Positions 37,823 to 46,886 of a stretch of 64,000 nucleotides of DNA are shown one piece after another. Within the stretch, counting starts at the first letter, position 1; each line of letters starts with the position of its first letter. The notes under the pieces are model-generated. The model saw nothing but the letters and a program-made list of their open reading frames with translations, had not been told where the DNA came from and did no database searches. The position numbers and the translations under genes are program-made. Origin of the DNA: Sphingomonadales bacterium (GTDB lineage: Bacteria; Pseudomonadota; Alphaproteobacteria; SMXS01). The stretch is taken from assembly GCA_022844405.1 (NCBI GenBank), contig JALHLV010000016.1:1-64000 (forward strand), in the 5' to 3' direction.

Positions 37823-38584
37823 TCAGGCCGCGTCGCGTCGGCGGTCGCGCGGCGTGCCCTTGGCCACGCCGCCCGACAGTTCCGCCACCCACGGATAGCG
37901 CGCCGCCATGGCGTCGTCGTAGCCCAAGTTGAACACGGTGGCGCTCTTGGGCGGCCGCCGCTCGTTGGTGTAGAGCGTGGCGAACACCCGGTCCCACAGG
38001 AAGTTGGTGATGCCGAAATTGCCCTGCTCGTTGTGGAAATGATGCGCCATGTGCAGCTGCTTCATGCGCACCAGGATCGGGTTCTTCGGCTTGTAGGACA
38101 GATGCTCGATGCAGTGGCAGAACTCGTAGAAGCAGGTGATGACGCAGCCGGTCGCCAGGCCGAACGCGGCACCTGGCCAGCCCGCGAAGTAGTAGCCCAC
38201 CGGCATGGTGACGATCGCCACCGTCGGCAGCGTGGTGTAGAGCGCCCCGAACAGGATGTGCAGGTCGTGCGGGTCCTGGTGGTGATCGTAATGGATGCGC
38301 TTCCACACCGGCGCGGTCAGTGGCGTCTTCGCCAGCCAGTTGCCGTGCAGGATGAAGCGGTGAATGCCGTACCAGGCGAGCGGATAGATCAGGATCGCGG
38401 CCAGACCGGTCCAGGCAAGCCCGGCCAGCGGCGCGCCCGCCGTCAGCGACCAGGCGTAGCCGGCGATGGCGACGACGATATAGGCCTGGATGGCGTAGTA
38501 CTGGAAATAGGCCTTCACCAACTCCCTCAGCGTCATCTTGTCGAGGTGATGACGCCGCCGACTCCAGAAACCGAGCTTGATCAC
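37823..38584 (-). CDS. Fatty acid hydroxylase/sterol desaturase family membrane protein
   Basis: A membrane-bound di-iron hydroxylase of about 253 residues (GTG at 38584; GTG at 38623 is possible). The His clusters HRFILH, HYDHH, HCIEH and HMAHHFH give the eight or more histidines of the superfamily, set among four hydrophobic segments. Relatives include sphingolipid C4-hydroxylase (SUR2) and fatty-acyl alpha-hydroxylase. Located between the flippase and bCerS genes, it most likely hydroxylates the ceramide long-chain base or N-acyl chain (inference). Confidence 0.85.
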   Translation of the reverse strand: MIKLGFWSRRRHHLDKMTLRELVKAYFQYYAIQAYIVVAIAGYAWSLTAGAPLAGLAWTGLAAILIYPLAWYGIHRFILHGNWLAKTPLTAPVWKRIHYDHHQDPHDLHILFGALYTTLPTVAIVTMPVGYYFAGWPGAAFGLATGCVITCFYEFCHCIEHLSYKPKNPILVRMKQLHMAHHFHNEQGNFGITNFLWDRVFATLYTNERRPPKSATVFNLGYDDAMAARYPWVAELSGGVAKGTPRDRRRDAA

Positions 38585-38688
38585 GATAGGTATCGTCCCA
38601 GATAGCCTGTCCGCTGCCCGCACTATAGCACGGACGGGCGGAAAATAGTCTCACCGGCGGCAATATCCAACCCGAAACACCGGAAGGC

Positions 38689-40260
38689 TCACCTGCGCAG
38701 CAGGAAGGGCAGGCGCCGGGCGAGTTTTTTCGGCACGACGAGCTCGGCGTCCTCGCGGGTGAAGCCGAACCGCACGAGAGCCAGCATGGCGACGATCAGG
38801 GTCAAGAGGCCCAGGACGAAATAGCCGGTGCGCCACATGCCCTCGGTCAGGTCGAACAGCAGCGCCATGGCCAGCGAAATGCCGGCCGACACGGCGAGGG
38901 GCCGGAACAGGCGGCGGTCATAGGGCTTGAGGCCGTATATGTAGCGTACCTGCAGGACGCCCAGCACCGCCGACACGTTGATGCCGCCCGCCGCGGCGAT
39001 GGCCGCCGCCACCATGCTGCCGCGCAGTCCGCCGCCGAAATATTCCGGATGCGGGATCAGCAGGAACGCCAGCAGCGCCGTCACGGCGACACCCGCCGCC
39101 GCATTGAGGAACGGAATCCGGTACTTGCCGATCATGGCGAGGATCGAGGTGGACGGCCCCCAGGTCACCTCGAGACTCCGGCCGATCACCAGGATCAGCA
39201 GCGCGCCGGCGCCGGCGACAAACTCCGATCCGCTCTGGCGCAGCAATTCGTGCCGGTAGCAGATGACCAGCGTCGCCAGCGGAATGAAGGCGGGCACCGA
39301 GACGCGGGTGGCGAAGGCCAGCATCTCGCGCAAATTGGCCCGGTCGTCCTTGCCGCTGTTGGCCGAGGCGAGCGGGGCGAGGACGTATTCGAAGCTCTCG
39401 CGGAACACGTTGAGCACGCTGACCAGCTTGCGCGCAGCGGCGTAGACGCCCGCAGCCTCGGCGCCGCGCGCGCCCGGCAGCATGACGTTGAGGAAGATCA
39501 CCGGCAGCCACGAATGCCACTTCTTGGCGAAGTTGGGCAGCATCATGCTCGACGAGTACGCCACCATTTCCTTGCCCAGCGCGTGGCCCAGACCGGTCCT
39601 GGCGACGAGGTGACCGAGGCCGTAATGCTTGTGCACCAGCCGGAAGGCGAAAGCCGCGGTGACCGCGAGGCCGATCAGGTGCGAGATGAACAGTCCGAGC
39701 GATACGATGCCGATCACCCAGAACAGCACACCGAAGATCAGCCGGAAGCCCTGTTCGTAGAAAATCCGCACCTTCACCTCGGGCCCGAAGATGCTGCGGG
39801 CGCGGATCGCGCCGGTCGCGACCTCGATCATCGACCAAAGCGGCACCGCCAGCGCGTAGATCTGGATGATCGTGACCAGATGGGCCGAATCCCGCTCGTT
39901 GGCGTTGATCACGCCGGCCAGCGCCGGCGCCGCCAGGAACATGCCCAGCGCGATCAGGCACGAGAAGGTGAGGGTGGTGTTGACCGCGTATTTCAGCACC
40001 CGGCCCGCGGCCACCTCGTTCTTGGCGCCGGGAATGAAGCGCTGCAGCGCCATGGTCATGCCGAAGTCGGACAGGATGGCGAGGCCCTGCACCAGGCCCC
40101 ACATCGTCATGAACAGACCGAAGGTCTGCGAACCGTACATCTGGGTGAACAGGAAGAAGCTGAACAGCTCGATCAGCGCGCCGCTCCGGCCCAGCAGCGC
40201 GAGTCCGGCGCCGCGTGCCATCACTGCCTTGGTGGAGGGGCCTGGCGGCGCCGAGGACAT
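38689..40260 (-). CDS. Polysaccharide/lipid flippase (MOP superfamily, Wzx-like)
   Basis: A 523-residue protein with about 12-14 membrane helices. The N-terminus GAGLALLGRSGALIELFSFF, then LFTQMYGSQTFGLFMTMWGL and LSDFGMTMALQRFIP, is typical of oligosaccharide flippases. It starts 7 nt after the lptG stop and is in one operon with lptF/lptG and the ceramide-modification genes. It may flip a ceramide-linked intermediate across the inner membrane (inference); a polysaccharide role cannot be excluded. Confidence 0.82.
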   Translation of the reverse strand: MSSAPPGPSTKAVMARGAGLALLGRSGALIELFSFFLFTQMYGSQTFGLFMTMWGLVQGLAILSDFGMTMALQRFIPGAKNEVAAGRVLKYAVNTTLTFSCLIALGMFLAAPALAGVINANERDSAHLVTIIQIYALAVPLWSMIEVATGAIRARSIFGPEVKVRIFYEQGFRLIFGVLFWVIGIVSLGLFISHLIGLAVTAAFAFRLVHKHYGLGHLVARTGLGHALGKEMVAYSSSMMLPNFAKKWHSWLPVIFLNVMLPGARGAEAAGVYAAARKLVSVLNVFRESFEYVLAPLASANSGKDDRANLREMLAFATRVSVPAFIPLATLVICYRHELLRQSGSEFVAGAGALLILVIGRSLEVTWGPSTSILAMIGKYRIPFLNAAAGVAVTALLAFLLIPHPEYFGGGLRGSMVAAAIAAAGGINVSAVLGVLQVRYIYGLKPYDRRLFRPLAVSAGISLAMALLFDLTEGMWRTGYFVLGLLTLIVAMLALVRFGFTREDAELVVPKKLARRLPFLLRR

Positions 40261-40267
40261 GGAAGCG

Positions 40268-41371
40268 CTATGCCTCCGTGTAGAACAATACGGAGGTTCC
40301 GAGGAAGAAGAACAGGAACAGCGGCGTCCAGGCCGCCAGCACCGGCGGGACGGTGCCGAACTGGCCGACGGCGAGCAGCAGATTATCGACCACGAAATAG
40401 CTGAAGCCGAACGCCATGCCGCCGATCACCCGCAGGAACATGGTGCCCGACCGCTGGACGCCGAACGCCGCCATGGCGCCCAGCAGCGGCATCAGGATAG
40501 TGCCGAGCGGCCCGGAAACCTTGTGGTGCAGCCAGGCGGTCAGCTTGCTGACGCTCATGCCTTCGCCCTTGAGCTGGCCGACGGCGTTCGCCAGCCGGCC
40601 GATCGGCACGGTTTCGGGGTCGATGGACAGCGCACGGAAGCGGGCCGGCGGGATTTTCGTGTCCCAGGTCATGCGCGGCGTCGCGGTGACCTTCATCTCG
40701 TCGACGTTGAACCGGGTCACGTCGAACATGGTCCACTGACCGTTGGAATAGGCGGCGAAGTTGGCCGAAGTGATGTGCTTGATCCGGCCGCCGCCGTCCA
40801 GCTTGTACAGCGTCACCTTGTCGAGGATGGTGCCGTCGCGGGCCACCGCCTGCGCCCGCACGCGGGTGTCGCCCTCGATCGCCCAGGCGTCGGACTTGGA
40901 CGGTGGCAACGTCACGTCGCCGACGGCGAAGCCGCTGGCGCGCCAGCGCCCGTACTCGTCGTTGGATTGGGCGACGATGGTCTCGTTCATGGCGAAGTGG
41001 AACACCGCCGCGACGGCGCATACGCCCATCATCGGAAAGATGATCTTGAACGACGACACGCCGCTCGACTGCATTACCGCGATTTCGCTGCTCTGCGCGA
41101 GCGTGGTGCAGGTGATCAGCGTGGCGAGCAGCGCCGAGAAGCCGATGACGTTGGACACCATCTGTGGGAAGCGCAGCACCGTGAAGCGCCAGATCGAGTC
41201 CATGCCCGCGCCGGCCGGCTCCAGGATGTCGCCGCTTTCCGACAGCACGTCGAGGGCCTGCATGATGATGGCGATGCCGAACAGCAGCACCAGGAAGCGC
41301 ACCAGGAACATCTTGGCGATGTATTCCAGAAGGACGGGGATCGACGAGCTGTGTTGCTGCAGTCTGGTCAT
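40268..41371 (-). CDS. lptG: LptG-family lipid export permease
   Basis: A 367-residue LptF/LptG permease: an N-terminal membrane pair, a periplasmic jellyroll domain (TLYKLDGGGRIKHITSANFA) and a C-terminal membrane set ending FFLGTSVLFYTEA. The ATG at 41371 overlaps the lptF stop (ATGA). Canonical lptF-lptG in proteobacteria pump LPS with LptBC; here the pair has no lptD neighbour but sits in a ceramide cluster, so it may be a dedicated paralog. Confidence 0.85.
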   Translation of the reverse strand: MTRLQQHSSSIPVLLEYIAKMFLVRFLVLLFGIAIIMQALDVLSESGDILEPAGAGMDSIWRFTVLRFPQMVSNVIGFSALLATLITCTTLAQSSEIAVMQSSGVSSFKIIFPMMGVCAVAAVFHFAMNETIVAQSNDEYGRWRASGFAVGDVTLPPSKSDAWAIEGDTRVRAQAVARDGTILDKVTLYKLDGGGRIKHITSANFAAYSNGQWTMFDVTRFNVDEMKVTATPRMTWDTKIPPARFRALSIDPETVPIGRLANAVGQLKGEGMSVSKLTAWLHHKVSGPLGTILMPLLGAMAAFGVQRSGTMFLRVIGGMAFGFSYFVVDNLLLAVGQFGTVPPVLAAWTPLFLFFFLGTSVLFYTEA

Positions 41372-42582
41372 GCCGGCTGGCCCTCAGCCCCATCCTTCTT
41401 GGGCCGGAAGAAGCTGATCTTCTGCACCGAGCCGATCAGCGTGTCCCAGCCGTTCTCGATCCAGGCCAGCGGCCTTATGCCGACCCGGAACGCCGTCGTA
41501 TAGAAGAAGAATCCGGACAATCCCACGAACACCACGAAAGGCATGAACAGGCCGACGAGCCCCGAGCTTTCGCCCAGGCTGGCCGCCGCGGTGCCGAACT
41601 CCAGCGTCTTGTGCAAGGTCAGCAGCAGGATGACGCCGACGACCAGGCCGAGCTGCTTCTGCTGCCGCTTGGCGCCCACGCCCAGGCCCACCGCCATGAA
41701 CGGCAGGATCAGGATGGTCAGCGAGCGCAGGATGCGGTCGAAGAACGCCGACATGTAGGTGCGCGCCTCACGCGGGTTGCTCGCGCTGTGCGACTGCGAC
41801 CACAGCTCGGGCAGGGTCAGTTCGCGCTCCTTGTTGCCGCGGGCGCGGAAGGCGGCGATCTGCGGCATCTCGAACGGATAGTCGTGCTGGGTGAAGGTGA
41901 ACACCCGCGGCGCCGGCTTGCGCGGCTCGACATCGACGATCACGCCCTCGCGCAGCCGCATCAGCACGGTGCGGCCGTCGGGCGTGGCGAGGAACGAGCC
42001 TTCCCGTGCGGTGATCGTCGAGACGTGGCCATCCGGGCGTTCCTTCTGGGCGAAGATGCCCTCGAGGCGCTGGCCGCCATCATGGGCCTTCTCGATCCGC
42101 AGGGTGAAACCGTCGCCCAGATAGCTGTACTCGCCGGGCCGGATGCTGGTGCCGAAGGCGCCCGACGTCAGGTCGAACAGCAGGCTCTGGTAGGTATAGA
42201 ACGCGCGCGGCTGGATGAAGCCCAGCAGCGCCAGGTTGATGATCATCAGCACGCCGGACAGCGCGATGGGCCCGCGCATCAGCCGGAACAGGCCAAGGCC
42301 GCCGGCCTGCAGCGCCTCGAGTTCGCTGTTGTTGGTCAGCTTGCGGAAGGCAAGCAGCACGCCGAGCAGGAAGCCCAGCGGCAAGGCGAGGCCGATATAC
42401 TGCGGAATCAGGTTGCCCAGCATCCTGAACACCACGCCGACCGGGCCGCCCTGGTTGGCCACCAGGTCGAACAGGCGCAACATTTTTTCCAGCAGCAGCA
42501 GCATGGCCGACACGCCGACGGTCATCAGCAGCGGCGTCATCACCTGGCGCAGGATGTAGATGTCGACCTTTCTGAACACGGT
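41368..42582 (-). CDS. lptF: LptF-family lipid export permease
   Basis: A 404-residue permease of the LptF type, GTG start at 42582 (VFRKVDIYILRQVMTPLLMT) with AAAGGA upstream. Transmembrane segments flank a beta-jellyroll domain (SYLGDGFTLRIEKAHDGGQR). It pairs with LptG by a 4-nt overlap. It is first of a five-gene leftward operon; the 208-nt gap to the divergent DUF2141 gene holds the promoters of both directions. Confidence 0.85.
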   Translation of the reverse strand, partial: TVFRKVDIYILRQVMTPLLMTVGVSAMLLLLEKMLRLFDLVANQGGPVGVVFRMLGNLIPQYIGLALPLGFLLGVLLAFRKLTNNSELEALQAGGLGLFRLMRGPIALSGVLMIINLALLGFIQPRAFYTYQSLLFDLTSGAFGTSIRPGEYSYLGDGFTLRIEKAHDGGQRLEGIFAQKERPDGHVSTITAREGSFLATPDGRTVLMRLREGVIVDVEPRKPAPRVFTFTQHDYPFEMPQIAAFRARGNKERELTLPELWSQSHSASNPREARTYMSAFFDRILRSLTILILPFMAVGLGVGAKRQQKQLGLVVGVILLLTLHKTLEFGTAAASLGESSGLVGLFMPFVVFVGLSGFFFYTTAFRVGIRPLAWIENGWDTLIGSVQKISFFRPKKDGAEGQPA

Positions 42583-42790
42583 CGGGCAGTCCTTTCGGCG
42601 GATGCGCATGGATCGACCGACGCGGCGCCATGCGATCACGCGGCAGCGGTTTCAAGTAAAGAGTGCCCCCCGTTGATTGCAAACGAATTCTGTAGCGAAC
42701 AATTCCCGCGCCCGGCCGTTCGGCCTAGGTTCATCCTCGCGCCTTAGGATGACGCGCGCTATGACCATGCATGCAGCAGGGAGACGAGAC

Positions 42791-43366
42791 TTGGCATCAA
42801 CGTCGCGACGGCACCGCTGGTTCACCGCCGTGGCGGCGACATGTGCCGTTCTGGCGGCCGGCACCGCCCGCGCCGGCGACGAGCAGCGCGTCCCCGTCCC
42901 CGAGCGCCTTCAGGGCCTGCAGCTTTCGGGCAAGGCGCTGGACGCGGTCGCCGGGCGGATCGATCCGTCCAAGCCGCTCGGCTGGTGCGATCCGGCGGAT
43001 ACCGGGCCGCGCATCCGGGTGATCGTGCCCAATGTGCGCAATGCCGAGGGCAACATCAGGCTCAGTCTGCACGGTCCCGACCCCGAGCAGTGGGTGGGCA
43101 AGAAGGGCGGCAAGCTGATCCGCTTCGACGTGCCTGCCCGACAGGGCCGCATGGAAATCTGCATGCCGCTGCCCTATGGCAAGCGCGTCTACGCCGTCGG
43201 CCTGTATCACGACGAGAACGCCAACGGGAAATACGGCTTCGCCGGCGAGGGCTACGGCTTCTCCAACGACGCCAGGGCCGGCGCGTTCGGCCCGGCCTCG
43301 CACAAGGCCGCGGCGTTCACCGCGGGCGACGCGACCACGGAGCTGACGATCAGCCTCCGCTATTGA
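42791..43366 (+). CDS. Exported DUF2141 domain protein (candidate CpgA-like)
   Basis: A 191-residue exported protein. The TTG at 42791 is supported by AGGGAG six to ten bases upstream and gives a clean signal peptide (RHRWFTAVAATCAVLAAGTA). The mature part has the DUF2141 signature (RVYAVGLYHDENANGKYGFA, then GEGYGFSNDARAG). It begins the rightward unit with the lipid kinase and the Tam41-like protein. In Caulobacter three genes beside the ceramide genes (cpgA, cpgB, cpgC) are needed for ceramide phosphoglycerate; the first-position match to cpgA is inferred from order only. Confidence 0.78.
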   Translation: MASTSRRHRWFTAVAATCAVLAAGTARAGDEQRVPVPERLQGLQLSGKALDAVAGRIDPSKPLGWCDPADTGPRIRVIVPNVRNAEGNIRLSLHGPDPEQWVGKKGGKLIRFDVPARQGRMEICMPLPYGKRVYAVGLYHDENANGKYGFAGEGYGFSNDARAGAFGPASHKAAAFTAGDATTELTISLRY

Positions 43367-43446
43367 GCATTCCGTCGCTTGTCGTTTGACCCGGAACCAA
43401 TTGCTGCCTAAGTTCGCGCCTTTCCAGCCACTTGGAACAGGTTCCG

Positions 43447-44415
43447 GTGACACTCGAAGAAATCGGCGTCATCAGCAATCCGGGCAGTACCCGGATGAAC
43501 AAGATGTTGCAGGAGTTCCGGCAGGTGGTCGCGGGTTATGCCGGCGTCGCCTACCGAGAGCTTTCCCATATCGACGACATGGAGCACATCCTGCGCGACT
43601 TTGCGGCGCAGGGAGTCAAGTTGCTCATTCTGAGCGGCGGCGACGGTACTCTGCAGCTCGGCGTCACCGCGCTGATGAACCACGACATCTTTCCTGACCC
43701 GCCAGTGATCGCCATCCTGCCCGGCGGCCGCACCAACATGGTGGCCGAGGCGCTCGGCATGTACGGTACGCCCAGTGAGTGCCTGCGCGACGTGATCGAC
43801 GGCGCGTTGAACGGCAGGCTCAAGACCGTCGACCTGCCGTTCATCCGGCTGCAGGTGAAACCGGACGCGGCCCCGGTGTATGGCGCGTTCTTCGGCGCCG
43901 CGACCATCGTCCGCGGCATCGAGTTCACCCGCAACGTGATCTATCCGCTGGGCATGCCCAATTTCCTGTCGCATGCCATCGCCATCGTTTACCTGGTCGC
44001 CAACGCGGCGTGGCCGTTCAAGGGGGCGAACGCGCCCATGCGGGCCGAACCCATGCACGTGAATTTCGGCGACAGCCCGCCGGAGGCGAAAGCCTACATG
44101 ATCGTGCTGGTGACCACGCTCAACCGGCTGATCCTGGGCCTGTCGTCGGCCTCGGCGGTGGGCGAGGGTGCGCTGCGCTACACCAGCATCGAATACACCG
44201 TCCCGGCCGCGGCGCGCGCCGCCTGGACATTTCTGTTCGGCCGTCCGTCGGCCAAACCGGTGCGCGGTCTGGTCCGCCGCCGCCTGCACGGCGTCGAGAT
44301 TCGCACCACCAGCCCGGTGACGCTCGACGGCGAGTTCTTCGTGCCCGATCCCGCCCATCCGGTGACGCTGGAGGCGACTCCGCCCTTCACCTTCGTCAGG
44401 CTGAAAGACGAATGA
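43447..44415 (+). CDS. Lipid kinase (diacylglycerol/ceramide kinase catalytic domain), CpgB-like
   Basis: A 322-residue protein of the DAGK_cat family. The GTG at 43447 follows GGAACAGG. Nucleotide-binding motifs are VISNPGSTRMNKM near the N-terminus and the glycine-rich GGDGT at residues 64-68 (LILSGGDGTLQL). Caulobacter CpgB, a ceramide kinase, belongs to this family and lies beside spt; here the gene also lies next to the serine palmitoyltransferase cluster. It probably makes ceramide 1-phosphate from ceramide and ATP. Its stop overlaps the next start (ATGA). Confidence 0.82.
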   Translation: MTLEEIGVISNPGSTRMNKMLQEFRQVVAGYAGVAYRELSHIDDMEHILRDFAAQGVKLLILSGGDGTLQLGVTALMNHDIFPDPPVIAILPGGRTNMVAEALGMYGTPSECLRDVIDGALNGRLKTVDLPFIRLQVKPDAAPVYGAFFGAATIVRGIEFTRNVIYPLGMPNFLSHAIAIVYLVANAAWPFKGANAPMRAEPMHVNFGDSPPEAKAYMIVLVTTLNRLILGLSSASAVGEGALRYTSIEYTVPAAARAAWTFLFGRPSAKPVRGLVRRRLHGVEIRTTSPVTLDGEFFVPDPAHPVTLEATPPFTFVRLKDE

Positions 44416-45368
44416 CCGGCGAGGGCGAGGATTTCCGGACAGTCATGGACCGGGTCCTGGTCGAACTGTACCAGCCGCTCTTTCCCGCCGCCGAGGCCGC
44501 CACGAAGGATCTGCTCGCCGCCCATCCCGGCGCGTCGGCGATCCTGTTCTACGGCTCGTGCCTGCGCACGGGCTCGGACGACGACAAGATCCTGGATTTC
44601 TATGTGTTGGCCGACGACCTCGCCGAAGCGAACGGCAGCGCGCTGCTGGGTTTCTTCAACCGCGTCCTGCCGCCCAACGTGTTCTACCGGGAGACGCCGT
44701 TCGACGGCCGCATGGTGCGCATCAAATACGCGCTGATGTCGACCGACGGTTTCGTCGAGTCCATGAGCCTGGATTGCCTCAACCCCAGCTTCTGGGCCCG
44801 CTTCGCCCAGCCCTGCGCGCTGGCCTGGGTGCGCGACCCGCGCACCGCCGGCTATGTGGCCGAAGCCGTTGCCCAAGCGGTGATCACGGCGGTCTCGGTG
44901 GTGGTGCCGGTCCATCCGTCGCCGTTCACGCCCGACGAGCTTTGGTCGCATGTGTTCCAGATGACCTATGGAGCCGAGCTCCGATCAGAGAATGCGGCCA
45001 CCAAGGGCGGCGAGATCTTCCGCGACTATCCCGACCGTTACCGCGACCTGGCGGTCCCGGCCATGCGGGCAGGCGGCATCCAGGTGGAGGTGGACGAGCA
45101 CGGATATTTGCGGACCACCGTGCCGCCGTCGCGCGGCCGGCAGGAGATGCGCCGGTGGCGCACAAGGCGGTTGCAGGGCAAGACGCTCAGCCTGCTGCGG
45201 CTGATCAAGGGCGCCTTCACCTTCACCGGTGGGCTCGACTACCTGGCGTGGAAGATGCGCCGCCATTCCGGCGTGGAAATCCCGATCAAGCCGTGGCACC
45301 GGCGCCATCCGATCATCGGCGGCCTGGTGCTGCTCCGGAAGGCGCGGCGCAAGGGTGGGTTCCGCTAG
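44412..45368 (+). CDS. Tam41/Mmp37-like CTP:lipid-phosphate cytidylyltransferase (CpgC-like)
   Basis: A 318-residue nucleotidyltransferase. The motif SAILFYGSCLRTG is followed by DDKILDFYVLADD (YGS at 47-49; D62 is a likely metal ligand). FDGRMVRIKYALMSTDGFVE, then DCLNPSFWARFAQP, matches the DGRxIKYGVxS and FWARFxQP-like regions of mitochondrial Tam41, which makes CDP-diacylglycerol. The translational overlap with the lipid kinase suggests it converts ceramide phosphate, or phosphatidate, to a CDP-activated lipid (inference). Its stop overlaps the spt stop by 4 nt. Confidence 0.75.
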   Translation: MTGEGEDFRTVMDRVLVELYQPLFPAAEAATKDLLAAHPGASAILFYGSCLRTGSDDDKILDFYVLADDLAEANGSALLGFFNRVLPPNVFYRETPFDGRMVRIKYALMSTDGFVESMSLDCLNPSFWARFAQPCALAWVRDPRTAGYVAEAVAQAVITAVSVVVPVHPSPFTPDELWSHVFQMTYGAELRSENAATKGGEIFRDYPDRYRDLAVPAMRAGGIQVEVDEHGYLRTTVPPSRGRQEMRRWRTRRLQGKTLSLLRLIKGAFTFTGGLDYLAWKMRRHSGVEIPIKPWHRRHPIIGGLVLLRKARRKGGFR

Positions 45369-46570
45369 GCCGCCGGCTGGCTGAGCACACTGTTCGACCG
45401 CGCCAGGCGCTCGAACGTATCCACGATCGTCTTGACCTGTTCCTCGGTATGGGCGGCGCTGAGGCTGCAGCGCAGCAGGTTCAGGCCCTGCGGCGTGGCC
45501 GGCGGCATGGCCAGGTTGACGTAGACGCCGTTGTTCAGCAGCTGCTCCCAAAGCCGCACCGCCATGTCGCGGTCGTCGATCTTCACGGCGACCACCGGGC
45601 TGGGCGCCGCGCCCAGGTTGAAGCCGGCGCGGGTGAGGCCTTCGTGGAGCTGCCGGGCGTTGCGCCACAGCTTCTCGCGGTGCTGCGGCTCGGAGCCCAG
45701 GATCTCGATCGCCTTCAGCGCCGAGGCGACCACCGACGGCGGCAGCGAGGCGGTGAACATGTAGGGGCGCGCGGCAAGGCGCAGGATCTCGAACTTGGGA
45801 TGGTTCGACACGCAATAGCCGCCGATGGTGCCGACGCTCTTGCTGAAGGTGCCGACGACGAACTCGACGTCGTGCATGACGCCGGCTTCCTGCACCACGC
45901 CGCAGCCGGTCTCGCCGAACACGCCGAGGGAGTGGGCTTCGTCCACCATCAGGGACGCGCCGTGCCGGTTCTTGACCTCGACCAGTTCCTTCATGGGCGC
46001 CTTGTCGCCCAGCATGGAATAGAGGCCCTCGATGACGATCAGCACGTTGGCGCCGGTGCCCAGGCGGCGCAGCCGTTTGTCCAGGTCGTCGGCGTCGTTG
46101 TGCTTGAAGCGGACGATGGTGGCGTCGGACATCTTGCAGGCGTCGTAGATGCTGGCGTGGCTGTCGGCGTCGATGACGATGACGTCGTCCTTGCCGGCGA
46201 TGGTGCCGATGCTCGCCATGTTGGCGAGGAAGCCGGTGCTGAACACCATGCAGTGCTGCGCGCCGTAGAGGTTCGCGATGGCGGCTTCCAACGCCTTGTG
46301 GCCGGTATAGGTGCCGTTCAGCACCCGCGAGCCCGTCGTGCCCGTGCCGGCCGCGTCGAGCGCCTCGTGCGCCGCCTGGATGCAGCGCGGGTCGAAGGTC
46401 AGGCCCAGATAGTTGTTGGTGCCGGCCAGGATCGTCCGCTTGCCCTTGATCACCGCCTCGGTGGGCGAGATGATCTGCTCCATGACGACGTCGATGGGGC
46501 TGGTGTCCTCGAAACCCAGCGCCTCGCGAGCCCGGATCATCGGGTCGAATTTGTCGAACAGGTCAGCCAT
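45365..46570 (-). CDS. spt: Serine palmitoyltransferase
   Basis: A 401-residue alpha-oxoamine synthase that condenses serine with a fatty acyl thioester to 3-oxo-sphinganine. PLP lysine K244 lies in GTFSKSVGT; D210 and H213 (MVDEAHSLGVFG) and the stacking His H138 (DADSHASIYDACK) are present. TGTTGSRVLNGTYTGHKALE is typical of the family. KBL and BioF share the fold, but the adjacent ACP, acyl-AMP ligase and epimerase genes match the Caulobacter spt locus. It overlaps the ACP gene by 8 nt. Confidence 0.92.
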   Translation of the reverse strand: MADLFDKFDPMIRAREALGFEDTSPIDVVMEQIISPTEAVIKGKRTILAGTNNYLGLTFDPRCIQAAHEALDAAGTGTTGSRVLNGTYTGHKALEAAIANLYGAQHCMVFSTGFLANMASIGTIAGKDDVIVIDADSHASIYDACKMSDATIVRFKHNDADDLDKRLRRLGTGANVLIVIEGLYSMLGDKAPMKELVEVKNRHGASLMVDEAHSLGVFGETGCGVVQEAGVMHDVEFVVGTFSKSVGTIGGYCVSNHPKFEILRLAARPYMFTASLPPSVVASALKAIEILGSEPQHREKLWRNARQLHEGLTRAGFNLGAAPSPVVAVKIDDRDMAVRLWEQLLNNGVYVNLAMPPATPQGLNLLRCSLSAAHTEEQVKTIVDTFERLARSNSVLSQPAA

Positions 46571-46808
46571 TCTTCTTCTCGATCAGGGTGTTGACCGCGT
46601 CGGCGACCTGGCCGACGGTCTCCAGGTCAGGCAGCAGGTTGAGCGGGATGATGATGTCGAAGTGGTCTTCCATCTCGGCGACGAAGTCCATCACGGTCAG
46701 CGAATCCCACTCCAGATCGGTGGCAAAAGTGCTCGACGGCGTTACCGCCACACCCTTGCGATTGAGGGGCGCGATCAGGGTGACGATCTCGTCCAGCGCG
46801 TTGCTCAT
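46563..46808 (-). CDS. Acyl carrier protein of the sphingolipid pathway
   Basis: An 81-residue ACP. S36 in DLEWDSLTVMDF is the 4'-phosphopantetheine site; the helix VAEMEDHFDIIIPLNLLPDL is typical. It is a dedicated ACP carrying the acyl group for Spt, loaded by the fatty acyl-AMP ligase two genes upstream. The start MSNALDEIV at 46808 follows AAGG. It overlaps spt by 8 nt. Confidence 0.9.
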   Translation of the reverse strand: MSNALDEIVTLIAPLNRKGVAVTPSSTFATDLEWDSLTVMDFVAEMEDHFDIIIPLNLLPDLETVGQVADAVNTLIEKKNG

Positions 46809-46886
46809 GAAGGGTCGGCCTGCCTGCAATTGTCCGGAGCGCGGGTTATAGCACTGGCCCGGATGAAGCCCAACCCGCGAATAGGC

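Noticed and set aside
45365-46570. Reading the aminotransferase as glycine C-acetyltransferase (KBL) or 8-amino-7-oxononanoate synthase (BioF)
   Set aside because: The adjoining dedicated ACP, acyl-AMP ligase, epimerase, lipid kinase and GNAT acyltransferase fit serine palmitoyltransferase; no threonine or biotin genes are nearby.
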